From contig NZ_JAVAMP010000002.1 in the NCBI RefSeq assembly GCF_030730905.1, positions 620,001 through 684,000 on the forward strand: a stretch of DNA of 64,000 nucleotides, given 5' to 3'. This DNA comes from Chengkuizengella axinellae. GTDB taxonomy: Bacteria; Bacillota; Bacilli; Paenibacillales; KCTC-33759. The notes under the pieces were generated by a model. That model worked only from the letters and a program-made list of their open reading frames with translations. It had not been told where the DNA came from and made no database searches. Position numbers and translations under genes: made by a program. Of this stretch, positions 8,101 through 14,372 are shown in pieces; within the stretch, counting starts at the first letter, position 1; each line of letters opens with the position of its first letter.

Positions 8101-10546
8101 TAGATTATCTAATATTGCTCGTGACGAAAGTGATATTCGAAAAGCTTATAATAATGGTTTTTCTGTAGATGATCAAACGATCGTGTATATGGACTTTCAA
8201 GGTCACCTAGATGTTCAAACTTCCAAACCTGTAAATATATATTTACCTAATAATTACCTTGAATGGAATAAGACCAATGATTTAGATATTTATGAAAGCG
8301 ATGAGATTGCTCCTTTTGTAAACAAAAAAGTATATAAACTTGAACCAAAAGAATTGAACAAAAGTGTACAGTATACGGTTGATATCAATCCACAAAGGAA
8401 ATTGTTGACATTTGGTATTTGGCTCAAAGCTGACAAAAACCATAAAGCTCAAATCAAAATCAAAAATAGAGATGATAGTGACAAAAAAGTAGAAGTAATC
8501 GATGTGACAACGGAATGGGAATATTATGAAGTTTCATTGGATGAACCACTGCAATTAAGCCAAGATGGTAGAAATGGTGTAACAGTAGTCTTAAGGCCAG
8601 GTGCTTATAATGGAACAACAGATCCTGTCTATGCATGGGGGGCTAGTCTAAAAGAACATGGGCGAGCGATTACCCTAGAGAGTCTGGCAGATGACCTAAT
8701 TAATTCGATTGAAGAATTTCAAGAATCTCAAGATGTAACTGAAAATACAAATTTATTACAATCTCCTAATGATTTTATAGAATGGCAAGCAGGTGGAATA
8801 GTTGTTGAGGAATTTCAAGCAGAATTACCTGATGGCGATGTAACTTTTCAAAAGTTAACACCGGAAGAAGTGAATAGAGGCATACAACAAAGGATTGATA
8901 TCAATCTCGAAGGTAAATTGTTTACATTTGGAATATGGCTAAGAGCAGAACGTGAGCATGAAGCACAAATTAAAATCCAAAATAAAGACAATAGTGACTC
9001 CAAATCAGAAATAGTGTATGTAACAACCGAATGGGAATATTATGAAATTACGTTGGATGAACCGCTAAAATTGAGCGAAGATGGTAGGAATGGTGTAACA
9101 GTTGTCTTATGGCCAGGTGCTTATAACGGAACAACAGATCCTGTCTATGCACATGCTGCTAGTCTTACTCAAAGAGAATATGGAACTATTAACAACTTAG
9201 AACGAATATCAGCTAGGAGATTGGCGTCTCTAAATAAAGGTGTTGTATTTTATAGATATATAGATTATGAAGGCGAGTGGGTTTTATTACAAGAAGGAGA
9301 ATACCCATCTTTAAATGATATTCAATTAGGAGGTTTCACGGAAAACCCCTCTTCTTCTGAAGATATATTTACAGGCACAATTGGAGCAGATGACCGATTA
9401 TCATCCCTTATCACAGATGGAAATTATAAAATCACTTTATATGAAGATGAGAACTTCGGTGGCAACGTTGTAACATATTACGAAGATGTGGCAAATTTCA
9501 GAAATGATAATATCAATGATAAAGTTTCTTCTATTAAAATGGAACCTATTATGGATATCATCAATGAGTCCCAACCTATTTTAAATTTATTAAATACTGA
9601 CGCGCACTATATAGAATTTGGTATAGATTTACCACAAGTGGAGGATCTGGAAGTAGAAAATATACAAATATATCGTGATGGAAAATGGATAGATTCATTA
9701 GCTAGTTCAACAATAGACATTAGCAATTTTATATATAGAGATGAAGGAATTATCCCTGATGCTACGCATCTTTATGAAGTAATGGCTAATTATGAGCTTG
9801 TGGTTGGAAATACAAGATATAATTATTCCCCAGAAAAGGGAACTGAACTAGAAGTTGTTGCTCAAATTCCTGCACCAACACTTCAAATAGCTGGATCAAC
9901 AGGTACAATAGTTGAGTTGTTAATCACTGCTGATCCAAACACGGAATTAGATGGTTATCGTATTTATAAAAATGAAGAATTTTTAGAATTTATTCGGACG
10001 TCAGAAGATGAAATTACTTTTTCAGATCAAATTAACGCTGAAAAAACCACATACTATGTAATAAGTGTAAATGAAGATGGAGAATGGTCACCAAAATCAA
10101 ATGAAGAAAGTATAGAACAAGTGGAACCACTACACTTAGAACCAACAAATATTTTACAATCCATAGATGATTTTTCAAATGATATTTGGATAAAAGGAAG
10201 TTGGAATTATGTTTCTGTAGAAGACCAAGGCATAATAAACACACTAACTCCTCAAAACGATGTGAATTCTCAAATCAAACAAAAGTTTGTTACAAATCAT
10301 ATTGTAGATGCTTCCATTTGGATACGAGCAAATGAGGAACATATGGCCAAAATCAGTATAACTAACTCAGATGGAATTATAACATCTAAAGATATCCAAG
10401 TGACTACGGAATGGAAAAAAGTTGAACTTGATGTTAATCATAATCAATCTGTCGAAGCTGAATTTCAATTTTCAATTAAACCAGATATTGAGGAAGGTAC
10501 AAGATCAATAGATGTATTCTACCCAATAGTAAGAACAATACAATAA
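5108..10546 (+). CDS. Giant secreted mosaic protein, toxin/lectin-like
   Basis: The protein has 1812 residues. A signal peptide ends near AQA (about residue 36). About six propeller-like repeats of about 45 residues follow (about 150-460; pattern N-P-x-I-A-x-T-x-x-G ... Y-x-x-G ... I-x-W). Residues about 510-640 form a Ser/Thr-rich alternating segment reminiscent of aerolysin/ETX-MTX2 pore formers. Next come a carbohydrate-binding-like beta-sandwich (685-835), a LamG/concanavalin-like domain (850-1025), two near-identical sandwich modules (1040-1195, 1215-1360), a beta-gamma-crystallin domain with calcium motifs DDRLSS and NDKVSS (1375-1480), two Fn3-like domains and a degenerate last module. 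No enzyme motif or cell-wall anchor is seen. The TTG at 5108 is preferred because GGGGGGA lies 6 bases before it; the ATG at 5093 lacks a site. Role inferred: a secreted glycan-binding, possibly pore-forming protein. The domain calls are from pattern only. Confidence 0.72.
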   Translation: MRKAIKQSSRNILIGLLMISLVFTQMFQFSSVTQAQTFELAGENIDIPEDANDLESLIPIDAYHRNTTFEEIISDHRTQKVDVIDYLPLEMTNVQLNFPLFNAIFTRVEEDLGGSGNPVLNYVVDKTKHDPDYIHSTINLDLSSDDDRNYDDVNHPAAAVSNNGTVLEIHESEAGNWYYNLGSVKDDNRIEWFNPRNDQSKTQGTRYSAGSGSGGQGYNKAVFLTDDIVLMTSVKNHKLAYNLAKINGKSIDFDFEGGSYAQIPGVKDYDDQVHGLSVNKHGDIVVFYQTGDGSNLHYVVGKYNKNNHNISWGNDHNSLMKGWNPTIALTDSGEIVVAHNANLRSDLHYSIGSLNTSNKTIDWLRKNVSYGKGWNPSIAVTNGGTVIQVHQGESKNEIYYKVGQLAGDEINWNKRHGATKYNSGQKPFVTLVDDGRILELHRASSGIKGYFSINHLTTESGKVLVMIDPDSKLAENSFLTLQNQWIKVQESGTDHEGRGPKLVYEKEKAVGIAESEAYSFATSTGLSFTAGGKVSFAGADFSSSLTKNWSETLTESFGTTITITEKDKTSNSYEPLFTGIPAKYAYYQLIRSFEVESGGNLNKLVEKLHEYPSLNLSRNAAFIPQQVDYDTKTIVPVIRRELPEGLIQNEEVVTFERSSHAYNDDFEISVNDVPRFNEHGLIIENKAVNLWKDPLELAHADYGKADSLTYEKHPYERFLNGDSVLEVTAANSNDYMNRTFDVDPNNKTYTFSVWLKADQPHDVSLRLRSQGNQNSGNGDNDEIHTFQVTTEWERYEVTESFDESADWLRTTIYPAGYYLDTGSIYMWGPQVEELQGRITETSMQNATSFVDGERDADVLTLNNEDEVFMNDEEFTIEATVIPNNLYNYSDIFVAHNEGLGNRQTTIFYNLHGKIYFRSVGQTNEISSDEGTVVPGQLLHVAMTYKYDSGLGLYVTKAYVDGQLIGETTTSYTPDIDEILHIGSRNDGKSQLNGTFVEFRLSNIARDESDIRKAYNNGFSVDDQTIVYMDFQGHLDVQTSKPVNIYLPNNYLEWNKTNDLDIYESDEIAPFVNKKVYKLEPKELNKSVQYTVDINPQRKLLTFGIWLKADKNHKAQIKIKNRDDSDKKVEVIDVTTEWEYYEVSLDEPLQLSQDGRNGVTVVLRPGAYNGTTDPVYAWGASLKEHGRAITLESLADDLINSIEEFQESQDVTENTNLLQSPNDFIEWQAGGIVVEEFQAELPDGDVTFQKLTPEEVNRGIQQRIDINLEGKLFTFGIWLRAEREHEAQIKIQNKDNSDSKSEIVYVTTEWEYYEITLDEPLKLSEDGRNGVTVVLWPGAYNGTTDPVYAHAASLTQREYGTINNLERISARRLASLNKGVVFYRYIDYEGEWVLLQEGEYPSLNDIQLGGFTENPSSSEDIFTGTIGADDRLSSLITDGNYKITLYEDENFGGNVVTYYEDVANFRNDNINDKVSSIKMEPIMDIINESQPILNLLNTDAHYIEFGIDLPQVEDLEVENIQIYRDGKWIDSLASSTIDISNFIYRDEGIIPDATHLYEVMANYELVVGNTRYNYSPEKGTELEVVAQIPAPTLQIAGSTGTIVELLITADPNTELDGYRIYKNEEFLEFIRTSEDEITFSDQINAEKTTYYVISVNEDGEWSPKSNEESIEQVEPLHLEPTNILQSIDDFSNDIWIKGSWNYVSVEDQGIINTLTPQNDVNSQIKQKFVTNHIVDASIWIRANEEHMAKISITNSDGIITSKDIQVTTEWKKVELDVNHNQSVEAEFQFSIKPDIEEGTRSIDVFYPIVRTIQ

Positions 10547-10556
10547 ATCATTTTAT

Positions 10557-10590
10557 GAGCTCAAGGGGAATTGTTCTCCTTGAGCTTTTT
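10557..10590 (+). terminator. Terminator of the giant gene
   Basis: GCTCAAGGGGAA and TTCTCCTTGAGC pair over 12 positions (one mismatch) around a 3-base loop, followed by five T residues. It separates the giant gene from the orphan module that follows. Confidence 0.85.
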
Positions 10591-10953
10591 ATGAATTCCA
10601 CACCTTTTGGAGATGAAACTATACAAAAGTTAACACCTGAAGAAGTGAATAAAAGCCTACAGCAAACTGTCGATATCAATCCTGAAGGTAAATTGTTATC
10701 GTTTGGGATATGGTTAAAGGCAGATCGTGATCATGAAGCACAAATCAAAATTCAAAATAGAGACAATAGTGATTCTAAAGCAGAAGTAGTCAACGTGACA
10801 ACAGAATGGGATTATTATAAAGTTACATTAGATGAACCTCTGCAATTGAGCGAAGATGGTAAGGATGGTGTAACCGTGGTGTTGTGGTCAGGTGATTATA
10901 ATGGAACAACGGATGCTGTGTATGCATGGGGTGCTGGTTTAATCGAAGAATAA
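10591..10953 (+). pseudogene. Orphan carbohydrate-binding-like module, gene fragment
   Basis: About 118 residues closely match the third sandwich module of the giant protein (about residues 1240-1355): shared segments include IQKLTPEEVN, FGIWLKAD, EAQIKIQN, VTTEWDYY and DAVYAWGAG. The frame is open but begins in mid-module. It lies just after the giant gene's terminator, with no promoter, signal peptide or ribosome binding site, so it is probably untranslated. It looks like the tail of a module array cut off by deletion or recombination. Open frame and close similarity suggest the event is recent. Confidence 0.78.
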
Positions 10954-10967
10954 ACTTTAGGTTATAT

Positions 10968-11001
10968 AAAAAATAATTTAGTGAAGTAAATCATTATTTT
11001 T
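10968..11001. terminator. Bidirectional AT-rich terminator
   Basis: AAAAATAATTTA and TAAATCATTATTTTT can pair around a 6-base loop, with A-run on one side and T-run on the other. It lies between the convergent orphan module and the PAP2 gene and would serve the minus-strand PAP2 transcript. Confidence 0.55.
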
Positions 11002-11015
11002 AATGAAGTAACCTT

Positions 11016-11675
11016 TTATCTTTTTGCAAAGCTTCTATACAAATATATAGATATAATGAGTAAAATGATCCCAAGCAAATGACCTGCAATAACATCCGTT
11101 AGATAATGTACAGATAATACAATCCGACTAAGACCAATTAGGAGAATTACAATCGCACCTATCAGTCCAACTATGTATTTTTCATTTATTGTAGATTTTT
11201 TATTTAATATTAAATAGGCTGCTAGTCCATAAGCTACTAATCCGGTAATTGCCCCTCCACTTGGGAAGCTGTAACCTAGCTCTAATGTATCATTGATGAG
11301 AGGACGTTCTCTTTCAAAATATCCTTTTAAAACTTTGTTTAATACATTAGAAGAAGCAACCATGATGACAAAAACAATAGCTCCTTTAAAATCACGATGT
11401 TTCCAGAGCAACCATATCAACATAGCAACGACTAGTGTAATAATACCTTTGTTGGAAGCAAACCATGATATGGTTTCAAATAAATTATATATAGAAGATG
11501 GGACTTCCAGAAAGATATTTTTAATGATTGAATCCAAGGCTATTGATTTTGTTCGTTGAACCATATTTGCAAGAATAAGAAAAATGATAAAAAGTATTGC
11601 ACAAAATGTTAATATGCCAAGATGAAAAAAGGCTGGAAGCTTGTTCATAGTTGTAGATTTACTATTTAATTTCAT
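11016..11675 (-). CDS. PAP2-family membrane phosphatase homologue with altered motif 2
   Basis: The 219-residue protein has about six membrane segments and belongs to the PAP2 phosphatidic acid phosphatase/undecaprenyl pyrophosphatase superfamily. Motif 1 (K-x6-R-P) is seen as KGYFERERP and motif 3 as SRIVLSVHYLTD, which holds the catalytic histidine and aspartate. Motif 2, normally PSGH, reads PSGG: the codon is GGG, so the acid/base histidine is missing. Known members dephosphorylate lipid phosphates on the outer face of the membrane. Activity here is doubtful. The ATG start has AGAGGGGA about 10 bases upstream; a 14-bp palindrome lies just before that site. It is transcribed alone. Confidence 0.85.
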   Translation of the reverse strand: MKLNSKSTTMNKLPAFFHLGILTFCAILFIIFLILANMVQRTKSIALDSIIKNIFLEVPSSIYNLFETISWFASNKGIITLVVAMLIWLLWKHRDFKGAIVFVIMVASSNVLNKVLKGYFERERPLINDTLELGYSFPSGGAITGLVAYGLAAYLILNKKSTINEKYIVGLIGAIVILLIGLSRIVLSVHYLTDVIAGHLLGIILLIISIYLYRSFAKR

Positions 11676-11696
11676 TTCATAATGATCCCCTCTAAG

Positions 11697-11710
11697 TTAG
11701 TGATCACTAA
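11697..11710. promoter_or_regulatory. Perfect 14-bp palindrome upstream of PAP2 gene
   Basis: TTAGTGATCACTAA is a perfect palindrome. On the minus strand it lies between a possible -10 (TATATT) and the ribosome binding site of the PAP2 gene, where a repressor could block transcription. The regulator is not identified. Confidence 0.4.
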
Positions 11711-11841
11711 TATACCATATTTTTTATTCCTTCGTAAAGTAGAACAATATATACTGGCCCTTATTGATATTGCATTCAAATATTTTTACATGTATAATGC
11801 ATTTTTAATACAACTAGATTCATTCCAAAGGAGAGATTGTA

Positions 11842-12297
11842 TTGGATATTCAACTTGATGATTTAACTGGCTCTGAAATAACAGCACTAATAGAGGAACA
11901 TTTCCATAACATGGGGCTTCATTATCCAGAGGGTATGAATTATGGATTTAATATTGAAGATTTAAAAAAGCCAGAAATTACATTTTGGAGTGCATGGGAG
12001 CAGAGTGAATTAGTTGGTTGTGGTGCACTTATTGAACTTGACTCTCAGCACGGGGAATTAAAATCTATGAAAACAGTTTCTTCACATTTACGTAAAGGTG
12101 TTTCAAAACAGATCCTTGAATACATAATGGAAGAAGCTAAACAAAGAGGTTACAAGCGACTAAGTTTAGGAACGGGTGCTATGGATGCTTTTGAACCAGC
12201 ACGTAAATTGTATGAAAATTATGGATTTCAATATTGTAAGCCATTCTCAGATTATGAAGATGATCCATATAGTGTATTTATGACAAAGGAATTATAA
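11842..12297 (+). CDS. GNAT-family N-acetyltransferase (paralogue of 55181-55636)
   Basis: The 151-residue protein has a GNAT fold: strand WEQSELVGCGALIEL, then SMKTVSSHLRKGVSKQILEYIMEEAKQRGY for the acetyl-CoA pyrophosphate loop, and FEPARKLYENYGFQYC near the end. In place of the common R/Q-x-x-G-x-G/A loop it has HLRKGVSKQ. It is a cytosolic acyltransferase whose substrate cannot be told from sequence. The start is TTG with AAGGAGAG 6-7 bases upstream. A closely similar gene lies 43 kb away at 55181-55636, and both are single-gene units. Yjgm/PhnO-like names would be guesses. Confidence 0.85.
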   Translation: MDIQLDDLTGSEITALIEEHFHNMGLHYPEGMNYGFNIEDLKKPEITFWSAWEQSELVGCGALIELDSQHGELKSMKTVSSHLRKGVSKQILEYIMEEAKQRGYKRLSLGTGAMDAFEPARKLYENYGFQYCKPFSDYEDDPYSVFMTKEL

Positions 12298-12470
12298 GTT
12301 ATTCAATAAAATAAAATTAAAGAAGCATGAATTTACTAGAGGAAAATAAGAACAAAAATATAATTTACCATAACTTCTAATAGGACAAGTAGAATAGTAT
12401 ATGTAGCAGTCTCATTTATTTAATATAAATTGCTATACTATCATATGTTAGTTGTTTATAACAAACCAAA

Positions 12471-12511
12471 ATATAAACCCTATTCAAATAAGAGAAAGGG
12501 TTTATATTTTT
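12471..12511 (-). terminator. Terminator of the padR-VanZ operon
   Basis: ATATAAACCC and GGGTTTATAT form a 10-bp stem with a 17-base loop. On the minus strand the stem is followed by T residues just after the VanZ-like gene. Confidence 0.65.
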
Positions 12512-12516
12512 GATAT

Positions 12517-13263
12517 CTATCTTAAAGGCGTAATATATGTAGTCCTAATATGTACTGCGATTCTCTTAAAAGCTTTTAAGATATAAAAACCAATCACAGC
12601 ACCGAAAGAATGAAGTATAATGTCATCTATATCAAAAATAGCTAGTAAAGAAAAGACCTGTAGCATTTCAATGAAGAAACTAGTGGTAAGAGTGATGATA
12701 AATATACTTTTTACATTGTTTGCGCTGATAAACAAAATAGATATTAATAACCCAAATGGTATAAATAGAATGATATTTCCAAATATATTTTCAAAAAAGA
12801 TACTTAAATCATGATGCTCATATAGGAAATGTTCATATTGGATAATATACGTCAAAATCGTTTTCAAAGGAATTATATTTGTGTTTTGAATAATAAGATC
12901 AACATAACTATTTTCATTTAATCTATCCTGAAACCATGTTGTATTGAAAAAACTAAATCGAATAATAAGGCTAAGTAATAAATATAAAATATAAATGACG
13001 AAGATACTCCAAAGAAAGATCCTATATAAACTATAGTAGGGAGAAATAGACTTTTGAAACCCACTTTCTAATTGCTCATGATCTCCGAAACTACGAATAG
13101 CTTCAGCAATTGCTCCTTTCTCTGAATAACCTTTTTCAATAAATTCATTCTTCAGTAAAATTAAGTGGTCTTTTAATTCTTCAGCAATTTCCATTTTTTC
13201 TTCTTTGTTTGTTTTGATATTCTTTACGATTTTATTTATATAGGTTTCAAAGCTTTTATCCAA
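12517..13263 (-). CDS. VanZ-like membrane protein with HAAS-type N-terminal domain
   Basis: The 248-residue protein has two parts. Residues about 1-75 are soluble and helical with an EAIRSFGDHEQLESGF segment, like the permease-prefix/HAAS domains that accompany PadR regulators. Residues about 85-240 hold membrane helices with VanZ hallmarks: NTNIIPLKTI, NIILFIPFGLL, FIEMLQVF and FDIDDIILHSFGAVIGF. VanZ-like proteins are linked to low-level teicoplanin resistance in some contexts, but most are uncharacterised. TTG at 13263 is chosen for its GGAGGGATTATC site; an ATG at 13311 is possible. The start overlaps the padR gene by 28 bases, so the pair is an operon. Confidence 0.82.
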   Translation of the reverse strand: MDKSFETYINKIVKNIKTNKEEKMEIAEELKDHLILLKNEFIEKGYSEKGAIAEAIRSFGDHEQLESGFQKSISPYYSLYRIFLWSIFVIYILYLLLSLIIRFSFFNTTWFQDRLNENSYVDLIIQNTNIIPLKTILTYIIQYEHFLYEHHDLSIFFENIFGNIILFIPFGLLISILFISANNVKSIFIITLTTSFFIEMLQVFSLLAIFDIDDIILHSFGAVIGFYILKAFKRIAVHIRTTYITPLR

Positions 13264-13586
13264 GATAATCCCTCCGTGTTCACCTTGATTAGATGGTTCA
13301 CTTTCTTCCATTCAGATAACTTTCTATCTAATTCTTTTTTACCATCTTCTTTTATTCGATAATATTTCCGTCTACCTCCTGATTCTGAGTCCCCCCAGTA
13401 TGATTGTATCCAGTTCTTTTTCTCTAAACGTTTTAGAGCAGGGTATAGTGTTCCTTCACTCATTTGGTATAAATCCTGACTGTTTTCCTTTAATGTCTTT
13501 ACCATTTCATAACCATACATATCTTTTTTTATAACTAGAGAAAGTAGTAAAATATCAATGCTGCCTTTCATGATTTCTTTATCCAT
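13236..13586 (-). CDS. PadR-family transcriptional regulator
   Basis: The 116-residue protein is a PadR winged-helix repressor. Typical features are GSIDILLLSLVIKKDMYGYEMVKTL at the start, SEGTLYPALKRLEKKNWI (recognition helix and wing) and the GGRRKYYRI turn. ATG at 13586 is chosen because AAGGAAGGG lies 5-8 bases upstream; the longer frame starting at 13637 has none. PadR proteins of this size act as dimers and often respond to cell-envelope or antibiotic stress. It overlaps the VanZ-like gene it presumably controls. An inverted repeat upstream is a likely operator, suggesting autoregulation. Confidence 0.9.
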   Translation of the reverse strand: MDKEIMKGSIDILLLSLVIKKDMYGYEMVKTLKENSQDLYQMSEGTLYPALKRLEKKNWIQSYWGDSESGGRRKYYRIKEDGKKELDRKLSEWKKVNHLIKVNTEGLSWIKALKPI

Positions 13587-13613
13587 AATTTCCCTTCCTT
13601 TCATAGTTAGTAT

Positions 13614-13633
13614 ATAACGACTTACATCGTTAT
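13614..13633. promoter_or_regulatory. Candidate PadR operator
   Basis: ATAACGA and TCGTTAT form a 7-bp inverted repeat around the 6-base centre CTTACA, 28 bases upstream of the padR start codon. The symmetry and position suit an autoregulatory operator. Confidence 0.5.
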
Positions 13634-13720
13634 GCAAGGTAATCGTAATTAAATAGTTGAAACGGGAGACTCTAATAGGGGTTATTGTTCATCAAGTTAA
13701 ACTTGTTTTCAAAATAATCA

Positions 13721-13749
13721 TAGACAGTATTTCAATATATCTTTATAAT
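13721..13749 (+). promoter_or_regulatory. SigmaA promoter of the cobalamin operon
   Basis: TAGACA (one mismatch to TTGACA) and a perfect TATAAT are separated by exactly 17 bases, about 25 bases before the start of the riboswitch. Confidence 0.65.
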
Positions 13750-13774
13750 GAACTAGAAGTTTCAAACAATCGAA

Positions 13775-13965
13775 TAGTATTGAAACAGGTGGAACGTTGA
13801 TTCGTTCCTTAATAGGGAAGAACGGTGCAAATCCGTCACGGTCCCGCCACTGTAATTGGATAGTATATTTAAGTCACTGTGAGTAACGGGAAGGCTTGAG
13901 TAACTGAATCTTGCATTCAGTAAATACGATGATCCATGAGTCAGGAGACCTGCCTTTTTCATGAA
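13775..13965 (+). ncRNA. Cobalamin (B12) riboswitch
   Basis: The conserved core elements are in the expected order: AGGTGGAACG..., a GGGAAGAACGGTGCAAATCC segment, the B12-box-like GCCACTGTAATTGG, and the closing GAGTCAGGAGACCTGCC. It lies between a strong promoter and a terminator ahead of the cbi operon. In this class, adenosylcobalamin binding favours termination or blocks expression, so the operon should be off when B12 is plentiful. Confidence 0.95.
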
Positions 13966-14046
13966 CACTAATAAAACCTACGAGGATAGGGAGGTGTATG
14001 ATAAGACTGGTATATTTACAATGATTACTTTTCCAGACGGATTATA

Positions 14047-14082
14047 GCACTTTCTGCGACTTTGTCGTAGAGGTGCTTTTTT
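14047..14082 (+). terminator. Riboswitch-controlled terminator
   Basis: GCACTTTCTGCGAC and GTCGTAGAGGTGC pair with small mismatches around a 3-base loop, followed by six T residues. It lies about 80 bases beyond the riboswitch core and 290 bases before cbiH, as expected for transcriptional attenuation. I did not map the competing antiterminator. Confidence 0.8.
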
Positions 14083-14372
14083 AATGCGATTTTATGAATC
14101 ATAACATCATTTAGTTGTAGTTTTGAAACTTACGAATATGATTTTATAGAATAGTAAGCTGGGGGTTAAATATGCTTTTAGATAAATACATATATTGCTA
14201 CCTGGAGGTTCTTGAAATCTTCATATAGTAAAATCTTGTTTATTATTCTTGGAATTGTTACGGGCTCATACAGTTTGTTTTTAGGAACATCTATATAAAT
14301 TGGTGTATTTAGTTAGTTTATTTTCAATGTAATTTAAACCAAAAATCATTCAAATAGAAGGGAGTATTCACG
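14083..14372 (+). other. Leader between terminator and cbiH60, with possible short ORFs
   Basis: Two short frames lie here. A 19-codon frame at 14172-14231 (ATG with GGGGGT upstream) overlaps a 28-codon frame at 14212-14298 (TTG, GGAGG 3 bases before it). The 28-residue product would be a single hydrophobic helix (ILFIILGIVTGSYSLFLG), like the first helix of a small transporter. It may be a tiny membrane protein, a leader peptide or a remnant. Nothing else is evident. Confidence 0.3.
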
